Shown: positions 43,210 to 53,052 of the stretch, in pieces | Layout: each line of letters starts with the position of its first letter | Numbering within the stretch: position 1 is the first letter of the stretch | NCBI RefSeq assembly: GCF_002557795.1 | Contig: NZ_CP023777.1 | Span: 1,628,001 to 1,692,000, forward strand | Direction: 5' to 3' | DNA length: 64,000 nucleotides | DNA from: Chitinophaga caeni | GTDB taxonomy: Bacteria; Bacteroidota; Bacteroidia; Chitinophagales; Chitinophagaceae | Program-made: the position numbers and the translations under genes | The notes under the pieces: generated by a model | Database searches by the model: none | Told to the model about the DNA's origin: nothing | Seen by the model: only the letters and a program-made list of their open reading frames with translations

Positions 43210-44592
43210 TTATGATTGAATAGCGCCCACGTTCCGCTTGGAATAAGCATCGCTGGCTTCTTCCTCGTTCTCGTTCACATCGGGGCCATGTTTGATTTTA
43301 TTATTTAGTAAATACAGGAATAATATGAACAATACGATATAAACAAATGTGAAAAGTACCAAGGAAAATATGACCTGGTTGGCGGTAACCGTTTTCGACA
43401 GCGCATCGGAAGTGCGTAACAAGTTGTACACTACCCATGGCTGCCGCCCCACTTCGGCAGCATACCATCCGGCTTGGTTGGCGATTTGCGGTAGCAGTAC
43501 TGCTAATACGAAAACCCGCATCAACCATTTCTTTTCAAAAAGTTTTCCCCTGCGCCACAAATACAGGGAATATAAGGTTAATAATATGATGGAAATGCCA
43601 ATGGCCACCATTAAGTGATATAATTGGAATACAAAATTGACTGCTTTCGGTTGGTCTTCCGGCGGAAAATCATTCAAGGCCTTCACCGGGGCTTTGAAAT
43701 TGCCATGCACGAGGAAGGAGAGTCCCCCGGGTACTTTCACCCCGCTTACTTTCTGATCTTTCGTATGCACCCAGCCTAATAAATACATATCAGCCGGGGT
43801 GTTGGATTCGAAATGCCCCTCCATCGCCGCTAGTTTGGCAGGTTGATATTCGCTGACATATTCCGCGGACCGGTGGCCGGTAAACAATTGCAATAAACCC
43901 GAGATGCTCGCCACCACCAAACCAATTTTGAACATTGCCTTGGCGGAAGAGAGGTGCCGGTTTTTAAGAATATACCAAGCGCCAATGCTCATGACCAAGA
44001 AGGACCCCGCGAGGAACGAACCTATTATAACATGCGAAAAACGATCCATGGAAGAAGGGTTGAAGAACATCTCCCAAAAGTCGGTAATAACAGCCCTGGC
44101 TTTCATGCCTTCCCCCTCGATCCGGTAACCGGCAGGGGTTTGTTGCCAAGAATTGGCCACTACTATCCAAAGTGCGGAGAAGATTGAGCCCAGTGCCACC
44201 ATGATCGTTGAGAAAAAGTGTACCCCTTTGCTAACCCGGTTCCAGCCGAATAGAAGGATTCCCAAGAAACCGGACTCCAAGGCGAAAGCAAAGATGCCTT
44301 CAGCGGCGAGGGCGCTCCCGAAAATATCGCCCACGTATTCCGAGTAGGTTGCCCAGTTAGTTCCAAATTCAAACTCCATCACGATGCCGGTTGCCACGCC
44401 GATCCCGAAAATCAAGGCGAATATCTTGATCCAGAAGCGGGTGATATGTTCATACATCTTATTCCCCGTTTTAAGATACATCCCCTCCATAATGACGAGG
44501 CAAACACCCAGCCCTATACTCAACGGCGGATAGATGTAGTGGAAGGCTACTGTGAAAGCGAATTGGATCCTCGATAAGATTTCAACTGACAT
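43210..44592 (-). CDS. cydA: Cytochrome bd oxidase subunit I
   Basis: 460 aa, starting [20 protein letters not shown] at 44592. The heme ligand histidine is in that first segment (as H19 in E. coli), and the second axial histidine in [14 protein letters not shown] and the short Q-loop ([11 protein letters not shown]) are present. The short Q-loop resembles the Bacillus-type enzymes rather than the long-Q-loop E. coli form. It reduces oxygen at the quinol level and generates proton motive force without proton pumping. A longer frame beginning at 44634 is unlikely. Confidence 0.96.
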   Translation of the reverse strand: MSVEILSRIQFAFTVAFHYIYPPLSIGLGVCLVIMEGMYLKTGNKMYEHITRFWIKIFALIFGIGVATGIVMEFEFGTNWATYSEYVGDIFGSALAAEGIFAFALESGFLGILLFGWNRVSKGVHFFSTIMVALGSIFSALWIVVANSWQQTPAGYRIEGEGMKARAVITDFWEMFFNPSSMDRFSHVIIGSFLAGSFLVMSIGAWYILKNRHLSSAKAMFKIGLVVASISGLLQLFTGHRSAEYVSEYQPAKLAAMEGHFESNTPADMYLLGWVHTKDQKVSGVKVPGGLSFLVHGNFKAPVKALNDFPPEDQPKAVNFVFQLYHLMVAIGISIILLTLYSLYLWRRGKLFEKKWLMRVFVLAVLLPQIANQAGWYAAEVGRQPWVVYNLLRTSDALSKTVTANQVIFSLVLFTFVYIVLFILFLYLLNNKIKHGPDVNENEEEASDAYSKRNVGAIQS

Positions 44593-45010
44593 ACACGTTA
44601 GTTTTATTGGGCAAACATGTTGTAAAGGTATCAATTCTATTTTCCTACCTAATGATGTTTATCATATTTCTTCGTTCAACGATTAGAATATTGAATTGTT
44701 CACTTTTTATATCAATTATTGCCCGGCTGCAAGCTTGCAATAATCATTTGTACCGATTGGCAAGCATGCGATTGATATATAAAATACCGGGTAAGAAAGT
44801 AATTATATCAAGGAATGTTAGCCGCCGGGAGATCGTGGTATATAAATTTTTATCCTAATAAAATCGCCCCTGTTTTTATTTACTTGAATCTTTCATTATC
44901 AATATGACAGGAGTTCTTTCAATAACAAATGCTTAACAAAAATATTGGGTTTAAGTTTTACTTTTAAGCCGTCAACCGTTGTTACAACGGAATTAATACA
45001 AGCAACAGCG

Positions 45011-45038
45011 CCCGGCAGTTTTCTGCCGGGTTATTTTT
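45011..45038 (+). terminator. Hairpin with T-tract in the gap before the hybrid kinase
   Basis: CCCGGCAG/CTGCCGGG (45011-45018, 45023-45030) with a TTTT loop, then TTATTTTTT. A smaller hairpin CCGTTG/CAACGG (44976-44981, 44985-44990) lies just before it. No gene precedes it on this strand within 400 bases, so it may end a short RNA from the 44593-45010 gap. Confidence 0.75.
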
Positions 45039-45232
45039 TAGGAGCCCGTTAGTAAATCAGGAAATATTCAGGTAAATTCGTGAAACAATTAACAATTGAG
45101 ATATTGAACTTTATTTATTAACAAGTAAAAATCAACCACTTGTAAACAGGTTGTCCGAAATTAGTTTGAGATTCGGCAAAATTGCCTTAAATTAATATAG
45201 CACTGCAACTGTTTGCTATGAACAACCCAAGG

Positions 45233-45251
45233 CTTGCCCCGGCAAGTTTTT
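45233..45251 (+). terminator. Small hairpin with T-tract upstream of the hybrid kinase
   Basis: CTTGC (45233-45237) pairs with GCAAG (45242-45246), followed by five Ts, 38 bases before the kinase start. It may be an attenuator or the end of a short leader RNA. Confidence 0.4.
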
Positions 45252-45288
45252 AATAACTGGTCATGGATGATGAAATTTCCCCGTTAGT

Positions 45289-47370
45289 ATGATTAGTGAA
45301 AAGTTTTACCGCGTAAAAAGAATTGGCATTACGCCCGAAGTACATGAGTCGGACGTACAGCATATAATGATCGTGAATTCATTCAGTTTCATTATTGCCA
45401 TACTATGCTTTTTCTACGGCTTGGGGCTTTCGTTAATTTCAGGTGTATGGATCATCCAGTATTCCGCGTTAATATTTGTGGCCGGTTTCTTTACCCCGCT
45501 TTTATTGAATAAACTACATTATTATACGGCGGCAAAGGTCTTTTTACCGGTAAATATCTGTTGCCTGGTACTCTATTACGGCCAGTTATTCGGTGAAATA
45601 ACAGAAGTACACTTGCTTTGTTTTTTCTTGATCGGCGTACCATTATTGATTTTTAATAAGAAGGAGGCATTATCCAAGTTTATTTGCATGTTGCTACCTA
45701 TATTATCCTTGGTGCTGCTTGAAATCAACAATCACTACCTGGTTTTTGAACCTTACCCCTTCCCCGCGGATGTGGCTAACATTTTCCGGTGGCTGATTAT
45801 GGCCGTGATACTATTATTAAATTGCGTAATTATCAGCTTTTATCAATCTAATATTAATACACTTATAAATACCCTTGGTATCAGGAATACCGCGTTAACG
45901 AGGAGTAGGGACGAGATCGAGCTGCAAAAACTTCAATTGAAAGATGCTTACCACCAGTTGGAAGAATATAATTACAACCTGGAGGACCAAGTGGCAGCGA
46001 GAACGGAAGAGATCAATATCGAAAGAGCCATATTACAAAGCACTTTTGCCGATCTGAAAATAAGCTACGATAAGCTCTCCAACACGGAATCGAACCTGAT
46101 GCGGCAAGTATTCGAGATAGAACGCACCAAATCGAATTTACAGGTTGCCAAGAACCAGGCGGAAGCTTCCAATAGGGCTAAGACACAGTTCCTGCATGAA
46201 ATTAGCCATGAAATCAGGAACCCGCTGAACGCGATAATTGGTATTACCGATTTGATCCTAAACCACGAAGCTGAAGAACATATTTCTCCATACGCCCGTA
46301 ACCTGATCGAAAATATCAGCACCAGTGGCAAAACTTTGCTGGGGATAGTAAACGGTGTCCTTGACATGGCCAAGATCGAATCCGGTAAAAGAATTGAAGT
46401 TGTTGAAGAGAAGTTCGATTGCCACCAATGGATTGAATCGGTTTTAAATGTTGCCATGAGCTTGGCAGAATCTAAAGGTGTAAAGCTGGAATATTCAATC
46501 GGCAGGATGCTGCCACGGTACCTTTCGGCTGATAAAAAGCTGCTCACGCAGGTATTAAATAACCTTGTTGGAAATGCCGTGAAATTTACCCCTCGCGGTA
46601 AATCGGTCTACATCACGGCTGATCTCAGCTCAACCTTGGAATGGTTTATCAAGATTGAAGACGAGGGCCCCGGTATACCGGAAGATAAGCTGGAGGCTAT
46701 CTTCGACCCTTTCGAACAGGCTGATGCAACGGTTTCGAGGGAATACGGCGGCACCGGGTTGGGTTTATCCATTTCATTAGAGTTAATGACGGTAATGGGC
46801 GGCGCTATCGCCGTTTCTTCCAAACTGGGCGAAGGTTCCACGTTTAAGATTTCGATGCCTTGTGTTACCACGGTGGATATCGAAGAGCTATTTACAGCAA
46901 GCGTGCCCGTTGAAGTGGTGCAAGAAGGGATGCCGAGGGGAAAAAGGATTTTGCTGATGGAAGATAACAAGGTGAATCAAATGCTTATAAAGCGGTATTG
47001 CGAGAGTATGGGCCTTTTAATCGAAATGGCCGGAGATGGCGAAGAAGGCATATTGATGGCCCTGGAAAGGAAGCCCGATTTAATCCTGATGGACTTACAC
47101 ATGCCGAAATTAAACGGTTTAGAGACCATGTTGCGGTTGCGGGCGATGCCCAATATGTGTAAAATTCCCATTATCGCAATTTCTGCGGATGCCTTTAAGG
47201 ATCAGCAAGCAGCGGCATTAGAACAGGGTTTTAATGATTACCTGGTAAAACCCGTCGAATATAATATGCTCTACTTGCTGATGTTGAAGTATTTGTCTAT
47301 GGCCGTGCCGGCAAAAGCGGGAAAAGATGCCCAAATGGTCATCGATCATGAAGATTCTTCGGATGCCTAA
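45289..47370 (+). CDS. Hybrid histidine kinase with six-helix membrane domain
   Basis: 693 aa. Six membrane helices (about 30-180) are followed by a coiled coil (about 205-295), a HisKA domain with H307 in FLHEISHEIRNPLN, and HATPase_c with NLVGNAVKFTPRGKS (N box), EDEGPGIPEDKLEAIFDPFE (G1/F) and GTGLGLSISLELM (G2). A C-terminal receiver domain (about 545-665) has D602 in LILMDLHMPKLNG. There is no periplasmic sensor, so the membrane domain may sense. No HPt or output domain is present; phosphorelay partners are elsewhere. Confidence 0.94.
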   Translation: MISEKFYRVKRIGITPEVHESDVQHIMIVNSFSFIIAILCFFYGLGLSLISGVWIIQYSALIFVAGFFTPLLLNKLHYYTAAKVFLPVNICCLVLYYGQLFGEITEVHLLCFFLIGVPLLIFNKKEALSKFICMLLPILSLVLLEINNHYLVFEPYPFPADVANIFRWLIMAVILLLNCVIISFYQSNINTLINTLGIRNTALTRSRDEIELQKLQLKDAYHQLEEYNYNLEDQVAARTEEINIERAILQSTFADLKISYDKLSNTESNLMRQVFEIERTKSNLQVAKNQAEASNRAKTQFLHEISHEIRNPLNAIIGITDLILNHEAEEHISPYARNLIENISTSGKTLLGIVNGVLDMAKIESGKRIEVVEEKFDCHQWIESVLNVAMSLAESKGVKLEYSIGRMLPRYLSADKKLLTQVLNNLVGNAVKFTPRGKSVYITADLSSTLEWFIKIEDEGPGIPEDKLEAIFDPFEQADATVSREYGGTGLGLSISLELMTVMGGAIAVSSKLGEGSTFKISMPCVTTVDIEELFTASVPVEVVQEGMPRGKRILLMEDNKVNQMLIKRYCESMGLLIEMAGDGEEGILMALERKPDLILMDLHMPKLNGLETMLRLRAMPNMCKIPIIAISADAFKDQQAAALEQGFNDYLVKPVEYNMLYLLMLKYLSMAVPAKAGKDAQMVIDHEDSSDA

Positions 47371-47395
47371 TCTATTGGCTCTTAAAACTACCTAT

Positions 47396-47851
47396 ATGAA
47401 ACCGGATGTATTCACAACCATTTTAGTTAGGGATTTAAACAAGTTAAAGGCTGAATTAAACGCCTATTTCAATGAAAGTAGTATTTGGCAAGTATTGCCG
47501 GGAACTACTAACAGCGCTGGAAACTTGGCCTTACATTTAGTCGGTAACCTGAATCATTATATCGGGCATGTGCTGGGAAAGTCGGGTTATCAAAGGCAAA
47601 GGGATAAAGAATTTAGCCTCAAGGATGTACCCCGAAAAGAAATTATTTTAGCGATAGATTATACGGCAGACCTGGTTAAAAGGGTTATGGACGAGTTAAG
47701 TGAAGCTGATTTAGAGCAACCTTTTCCCGAAAAATATGGAGATGAAATAGTACTGACAGGATATTTCTTGGTGCATCTATGTAGCCATGCCGCATACCAT
47801 ATCGGGCAGGTGAATTATCACCGGAGGCTATTGCATTACATCCCCGCGTAG
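47396..47851 (+). CDS. DinB-family protein
   Basis: 151 aa four-helix-bundle protein starting MKPDVFTTILVRDLNKLKAE. The three metal-binding histidines expected for the DinB/DUF1572 type are in GNLNHYIGHVLG and SHAAYHIGQVNYHRRL. Members include thiol-dependent transferases (bacillithiol or mycothiol) and many of unknown role. I use the ATG at 47396, 25 bases after the kinase stop; a longer frame would overlap the kinase. Confidence 0.85.
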   Translation: MKPDVFTTILVRDLNKLKAELNAYFNESSIWQVLPGTTNSAGNLALHLVGNLNHYIGHVLGKSGYQRQRDKEFSLKDVPRKEIILAIDYTADLVKRVMDELSEADLEQPFPEKYGDEIVLTGYFLVHLCSHAAYHIGQVNYHRRLLHYIPA

Positions 47852-47950
47852 CCCTAAACTTCTAGCTAAAAGTTCGTTAAAATGTAGATCCGCGATCTTG
47901 ATCCCGCTTCCAGTCCTTTATCTTTGAGCCTTGACCAGATTATTTTCTTG

Positions 47951-48787
47951 ATGTTGAGAAGGATATTTTTATTTGTATTATTGATTTGTAGCATATCTAC
48001 ATTTGCCCAGGAGAAGGTTGATAGCTCGAAAGGCAAGGATATTTGGGATACCTATGTTGCGGAATATACGAAAGGACTGGGTTCCGTAATGTATAATCAA
48101 AGTTTAAAGAAAATAGCGCCCATATCATCCATGCCGTACATGTTAATGGTAGGGGTGAACTGTAAAACAAATGACGGAAGGGATCTGCCGACCCCGGAAG
48201 AAATCGATCAGCTCTACGCCATGAGCGATACGATCACCACCGTGATCAAGAGGCAGGTGAAGTTGTTTAAATTGGCCGGTAGCAGAACTTACCATAACCA
48301 GCGTTACGATTATTATTATGTAAGCGATACAGCTAAATTACAAGATAAGATAGCAGAAGCTTTCCATGAAAAGTTCCATTATTACAAGTTCCATATCAAG
48401 TTTAAAAATGATCCTGGATGGAACGGGTATCTGAATTTCTTATATCCAAGCGCTACTATATTGGAGTTCAAGCAGAATAATGAAATCATCGCGCGATTGA
48501 GAAGCGCCGGTGATCATCTGGATATACCAAGAAATGTAATGCACTTCCTACGGTTTAAAGAAGTAGTAGACAGGGAGAAATTCGAAGAACTGGTAAAGGA
48601 ACAGGGCTTCGATGTGAAAGTGAAACTTTTTGATCAGAAGAACCTGGTCATGCCATTCCGCATATGCATCAGCCGGGAAGACCCGGTATCGGCAAATTTC
48701 ATCAACCCGGTTACGGTTATGTTAAGAAAGCTGGCCGCCCGCTGCAATGGGGAATACGAGTTCTGGCAATCCCCTGTTGTCAATTAA
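47951..48787 (+). CDS. Exported DUF695 protein with RraB-like C-terminal domain
   Basis: 278 aa with a signal peptide (MLRRIFLFVLLICSISTFAQ). The middle (about 25-165) matches DUF695: IWDTYVAEYTKG, YMLMVGVNCKTNDGRDLPTPEEIDQLYAM, RYDYYYVSD. The C-terminal part (about 180-265) resembles RraB, the RNase E inhibitor: RLRSAGDHLDIPRNVMHFLRFKEV then EFEELVKEQGFDVKV-like spacing. RraB acts in the cytoplasm, so an exported version must do something else. I start it at the ATG at 47951; the frame upstream uses a TTG. Confidence 0.7.
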   Translation: MLRRIFLFVLLICSISTFAQEKVDSSKGKDIWDTYVAEYTKGLGSVMYNQSLKKIAPISSMPYMLMVGVNCKTNDGRDLPTPEEIDQLYAMSDTITTVIKRQVKLFKLAGSRTYHNQRYDYYYVSDTAKLQDKIAEAFHEKFHYYKFHIKFKNDPGWNGYLNFLYPSATILEFKQNNEIIARLRSAGDHLDIPRNVMHFLRFKEVVDREKFEELVKEQGFDVKVKLFDQKNLVMPFRICISREDPVSANFINPVTVMLRKLAARCNGEYEFWQSPVVN

Positions 48788-48811
48788 GCCGTTGGGGATC
48801 ACAATATTTTA

Positions 48812-49588
48812 CTATGGCTCTTTTGCCAAGTCCTGGTTGAATACCTTGCTCAATATTTCATAAAGTTGCGGGTGTTTTTTGGCTAGTTCCGACGGTTTCT
48901 CGAAAAAGTATTCGGAGGCTACCGCTAAAAACTCCCCGGTATTCATAGCTGCATAAGGGTTGATATCGGATTTACCATGTTCTATCCTCGCGATCTCCTT
49001 ATGGACCAATTGAATCCAAGGTAAAGTATAACTATGTTCTAATAAATTCTGGGGGATGCCATCTACGGCGCCGTCAGATTTATCCAGCAAATGAACAAAT
49101 TCGTGGATGGCCGTATTCTGCTTGTCGGCAGAATCGGAAAAACCATCGCGTAAAGCTCTCCTTGAAAGGATCATTTGACCATTCATATGCCCGCTGCCTA
49201 CCATGCCGAGGATATTACGCCTATCACCTTCGTACTGGTAAGTTTCATCGAATGTATCCGGATATATTATAACATTCGTAAGGTTATAATATTTCCATTC
49301 TTTAAAGCCGAAAATGGGGATTACGGCGCTCGCTGCTATCAAGGTCTTGTCAATATCTTCCACTTCTATACCGATACCTTCAATATGGGTGCGTTCTAAA
49401 AAATCTTTTGCTTTCGCTACGAACGTTTGTTGATCTTCTTGACTCAATTTTTGATAATAAGCAACATGTTCTTGTAATAATTGCGGTAAGCTACCCGGCA
49501 CATTCGCCTTCGCTTTTTCCTTTCGTCTTCTTTTAGAAAGAACTATGATGACTATAATAATTAGAGCAAGGCCAATCAATATTTTCAT
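48812..49588 (-). CDS. Zinc-dependent peptidase, MtfA family (M90)
   Basis: 258 aa. The HExxH zinc motif is HEFVH (162-166, in NTAIHEFVHLLDKSDG) with downstream EFLAVASEYFFEKP supplying the third region. In E. coli MtfA is a cytosolic protease of the Mlc glucose-regulation system. Here a membrane anchor (KILIGLALIIIVIIVLSKRRR) precedes the domain, with the positive-inside residues after it. It follows the LytS/LytTR pair with a 4-base gap, so it is probably in the same operon. Confidence 0.88.
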   Translation of the reverse strand: MKILIGLALIIIVIIVLSKRRRKEKAKANVPGSLPQLLQEHVAYYQKLSQEDQQTFVAKAKDFLERTHIEGIGIEVEDIDKTLIAASAVIPIFGFKEWKYYNLTNVIIYPDTFDETYQYEGDRRNILGMVGSGHMNGQMILSRRALRDGFSDSADKQNTAIHEFVHLLDKSDGAVDGIPQNLLEHSYTLPWIQLVHKEIARIEHGKSDINPYAAMNTGEFLAVASEYFFEKPSELAKKHPQLYEILSKVFNQDLAKEP

Positions 49589-49592
49589 AAAA

Positions 49593-50303
49593 CTATTTTT
49601 TCAGTATGTGATGTTGCATGATAAATTGTTGTACCTGGTCTTTCATGCTGCGGGAGACCGGCACTTCAAATGTACCTAATTCCAGGATTTGGAGTTGTAA
49701 CCCCGTGATTTTAGATGTATTGACCAGGAAAGATTTATGTGTTTGTAATAAAGTGCCTTCCGGTGCAGCTTCTAGGAAGGATTTCAATGTAGAGAGGATC
49801 ATAAATTTCCCGGTTTCTGTAACTACGGAAGTATAATTTTCTTTGGCTTCAAGATAAATGACTTCACTCCAATTGAGTTTTACCCATTTATCCCCGGCCT
49901 TCACAAAAATAAAGCCTTGTTCGATAGTCTTGGGATGATGATCTTTTTTAAATACCTCGTACGCCCTGTTGGCAGCTTTCAGAAAGCGTTCAAAGGAAAC
50001 GGGTTTCAGCAAATAATCTACGGCTGCCAGTTCAAACCCATCGATGGCATATTGTTCGAAAGCCGTGGTAAAGATTACCATGGGAGGGTTCTGCAAACCT
50101 TTCAATAAAGAAATGCCGGACATGTATGGCATCTCGATGTCAAGGAAAATAAGATCTACGGATTGCTCCCTTAAGAAATTGTTCAGGCTGATAGCATCCC
50201 CGCATGTACCGACTAATTCCAAGTAGTCAATTTTTTCAATATACCCTGCCAGGCCTTTCCTCGCAACAGGTTCATCATCTGTTATCACGCATTTTAATCT
50301 CAT
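49593..50303 (-). CDS. LytTR-family response regulator (second pair)
   Basis: 236 aa. Receiver domain (1-115) with VITDDEPVARKGL and D55 (LIFLDIEMPYMSG), then LytTR DNA-binding domain (about 135-232: FIFVKAGDKWVKLNWSEVIYLEA, LLQTHKSFLVNTSKI). Its ATG overlaps the TGA of the kinase by four bases (ATGA), so translation is coupled. Confidence 0.95.
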   Translation of the reverse strand: MRLKCVITDDEPVARKGLAGYIEKIDYLELVGTCGDAISLNNFLREQSVDLIFLDIEMPYMSGISLLKGLQNPPMVIFTTAFEQYAIDGFELAAVDYLLKPVSFERFLKAANRAYEVFKKDHHPKTIEQGFIFVKAGDKWVKLNWSEVIYLEAKENYTSVVTETGKFMILSTLKSFLEAAPEGTLLQTHKSFLVNTSKITGLQLQILELGTFEVPVSRSMKDQVQQFIMQHHILKK

Positions 50304-51316
50304 AGATCAATAATTAGGCTAGCTGTAAAATAATCTTCTTTAGCGATGATATTAAATGAATGGGCACCCGGATATTGTATACTTAGGCTCCTTTTTAAAT
50401 TTTCCAGCCCGATGCCACCTTTCAGGTTTATGGGAATTGACCCCGGTACGGCATTGGAAACTTCGAATAGCAATTTCCCATCCTGGAACCGTGCGGCAAT
50501 TTTTATCCAGTATTCTCCGCCAACATATTTAAAGGCATTTTCTACCAGTGGCAATAAAAGCAAGGGGTAAATCTCCTGCTGCTTTAAATCTTGATCAAAT
50601 GCTACTTCCAGGACCAGGTGCTCATTCATCCGCTGTTTTTGTAGTTCTATGTAAGACAGGATATGTTGAAGCTCCCTTTCAATAGGCACCTTGTTTTGCT
50701 GATCGTATAACTGGTATCGCAGCAATTGTGAAAGTTGCTCGATGGTATATTTAGCTTTATCGACATTTTCATCCATTTGAAAGTAGACGGTATTCAAAGC
50801 ATTGAAAAGGAAATGAGGGTGGTACTGAGCCCTGAGAAATCTCAGTTCAGCTTGTAATTGCCGGTTGCTGATTTTTTCTAGTTTCAATTGCTGTTCGTAA
50901 TTATATTGTATCATGAAGTTACCCCGCGATATGGCATAATATAATAGGCTAAACATCCAGGGGATGAGGTAAATATTTACGGCATCATACCACTGCAAAC
51001 CGTTATCAGTAAAAGCTGCCAAGGGTATCGCTGTAAAGGTAATGATGAGCTGGATAACCAGGCTGATCTGTACGAATTCACGCAAGGGCTTGGACTCTTT
51101 CTTGATGATCTTTGCGCGTTGCTTAATAGCGAACTGGTCTATTACATAAATAATGATGTAGCTAGTAATGATTACACAAACTAGTTCTATGACCGTTACA
51201 TGCCAGGGTCTTAACCAAAACTTGGTGTCCGAGATGACATCATTTACCAACCTTAAGCAAGTGTAAATCCATAAGCCGTATATCAATGGAAATATTTTCT
51301 TCCATGTAGTGTTCAT
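50300..51316 (-). CDS. LytS-type sensor histidine kinase (second pair)
   Basis: 338 aa. Four membrane helices (about 10-25, 42-60, 82-100, 112-130), then the His_kinase domain with H168 in RAQYHPHFLFNALNTVYFQM and a reduced ATPase domain (PLVENAFKYVG, GGIGLENLKRSLSIQYPG). It is typical of the two-gene systems in this phylum. An acyltransferase gene lies 98 bases upstream on the same strand. Confidence 0.93.
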   Translation of the reverse strand: MNTTWKKIFPLIYGLWIYTCLRLVNDVISDTKFWLRPWHVTVIELVCVIITSYIIIYVIDQFAIKQRAKIIKKESKPLREFVQISLVIQLIITFTAIPLAAFTDNGLQWYDAVNIYLIPWMFSLLYYAISRGNFMIQYNYEQQLKLEKISNRQLQAELRFLRAQYHPHFLFNALNTVYFQMDENVDKAKYTIEQLSQLLRYQLYDQQNKVPIERELQHILSYIELQKQRMNEHLVLEVAFDQDLKQQEIYPLLLLPLVENAFKYVGGEYWIKIAARFQDGKLLFEVSNAVPGSIPINLKGGIGLENLKRSLSIQYPGAHSFNIIAKEDYFTASLIIDL

Positions 51317-51414
51317 GTAAATAAAATTAAACTTATTACCGGGTTCTGTTAAATCTATTTTTTGCTATGACCTGCGCGCCTGCTGAATGTTTAGCATGGC
51401 ATAATAATTAAATC

Positions 51415-52626
51415 CTATACTATTGCCGTTTCAACGATCTTTGGAACCGGACTTTGTTTAGATTTTTTAATGCGGGGCATTGGCTTCATCCCGAATAAAA
51501 CCCTGGTTACATTGTATGGCTGTATAAATAAATGGTATATCAATAAACAAATTACGCCGCTGGTTACAGCTAAGAAAATATATTGCAAAGCAATGCTTTC
51601 CTCCGTTTGCACCAGGTAATAAGCTATTATAACAATAACTGTTTGATGCAAGATATAGAAAGGGTATAATGCAGGATTGATATAAGAAAAAGCTTTGGCC
51701 GGTTTGTTTAAATAGGTTTTTGCATACCCTACCAAGGCGAAGATCCAACACCAGGCTACCAGGGGGATGCGCGCAATGTAAAGATAAGTCCAGGAGGGAG
51801 CATGTGCCCCCGGGAATAACTGTTCAAATTCCAAATCATTCCATCGGATGTAACATATAAACCCCATCAATAATAAGGATGCCGATAAATGGAAGCGCCG
51901 GTTCCGGGCCATACTGTTCAATAATAAAGGTTGCAACATGCAAAGGAATCCTATTAATACGAAGAAGAACCAGTACAATACGAAACAATAATCATGAACT
52001 AGGTCGCCTGTCATATCATATCTCGGTACCATGTAAGCATACCAGGCTACGGGTAAAATACACAGCAAGTATATTCTCTTGCCTTTCGCGAAGAATGCCA
52101 ATGAACGGATAAACCCAGCCGCTTTTTTTGTCCTGGCCCAAGCAAAAAATGGTGCTAAAACCAAGTCATATACAAATAAGTAAACGATAAACCATAGATG
52201 GTGCCAGCTTGTATTGCCCTGTGGATAGGGTTTGAAATCGAAGGTCTTAGGATAAAAATCCCAGAAATTGCCCTGGTAGCCATTGGCTAATCTTTCCATG
52301 TAAATCTGCGGCGGTACGATTATGAAAATGCCGGCAACTACCGGGATGAATAGTCTTTGAAAACGGAGTAATACAAATTGTTTCGCGCAGTATTTTTTTA
52401 CGATATGCCAAGCTACGGCACCCGATATGAAGAATAATAAAGGCATCCTGAACCGGCTCAACCAATATGACCATTCCGTTAAAACCGGGCTATATTCATG
52501 GAAGTTTATATGCCAGGGATCATTTTCTTGGTAAGGCCTGGCCGCATGGAATAGTAAAACGCCGATGATAGCGAAACAACGCAGCCAATCGAGGTAAGCG
52601 ACCCGGGTCGATAATTTATTGTCCAT
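51415..52626 (-). CDS. Acyltransferase family membrane protein (Acyl_transf_3)
   Basis: 403 aa with about ten membrane helices. It opens RVAYLDWLRCFAIIGVLLFHAARPYQ, the conserved first helix with the catalytic-type H (LLFHA), then SRFRMPLLFFISGAVAWH. The layout resembles MdoC/OpgC-like O-acyltransferases that modify glucans or surface sugars with acetyl or succinyl groups. Substrate unknown. It is upstream of the second LytS/LytTR pair and may be transcribed with it. The divergent gap 52627-53006 holds nothing I can assign. Confidence 0.9.
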   Translation of the reverse strand: MDNKLSTRVAYLDWLRCFAIIGVLLFHAARPYQENDPWHINFHEYSPVLTEWSYWLSRFRMPLLFFISGAVAWHIVKKYCAKQFVLLRFQRLFIPVVAGIFIIVPPQIYMERLANGYQGNFWDFYPKTFDFKPYPQGNTSWHHLWFIVYLFVYDLVLAPFFAWARTKKAAGFIRSLAFFAKGKRIYLLCILPVAWYAYMVPRYDMTGDLVHDYCFVLYWFFFVLIGFLCMLQPLLLNSMARNRRFHLSASLLLMGFICYIRWNDLEFEQLFPGAHAPSWTYLYIARIPLVAWCWIFALVGYAKTYLNKPAKAFSYINPALYPFYILHQTVIVIIAYYLVQTEESIALQYIFLAVTSGVICLLIYHLFIQPYNVTRVLFGMKPMPRIKKSKQSPVPKIVETAIV

Positions 52627-53006
52627 AGCTTTTTTCTGTAAACATAAAGGGGTGCCGGGAATATGAGCGTGCTGGATTGACGACCTGCAATAATGGATTG
52701 ACGAAATGCAATTTGGTAAATAAAAAGAAGGGAGCTATTTAAATTATTGAAATTCTATTGTATTTTAATGCTTTGATCGGTAAGAAATAGCAATACCAGT
52801 CATACACGTTATTTGGAAAATATTGTCAGCAATGGATTTATAAGCGGGCTTTTTATGTAAAAACTGTTCGGGGGGCTATGTTATATAATTATGAATTTCT
52901 ACGGCCTGAAGTGTAGAAATAACAAGGGATGGATTATATTGAAACCTTTTGTAGTAAGGAGTTTTAGAAGTATTTAATCATGTGAATTCCTAAGTACCAG
53001 TTAAAA

Positions 53007-53034
53007 TTGAATTTTAATTGCGATATTATATTTG
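53007..53034 (+). promoter_or_regulatory. Promoter of the ECF sigma gene
   Basis: TTG (53007-53009), 17 bases, TATATTTG (53027-53034), exact -7 match. The predicted start near 53041 lies before the ATG at 53053 and rules out the TTG at 53032. Confidence 0.55.
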
Positions 53035-53052
53035 CAACCTAAATCGGTATCA

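Noticed and set aside
44593..44634. Longer CydA starting at 44634
   Set aside because: The family opening [14 protein letters not shown] starts at 44592; the extra 14 residues are not part of CydA.
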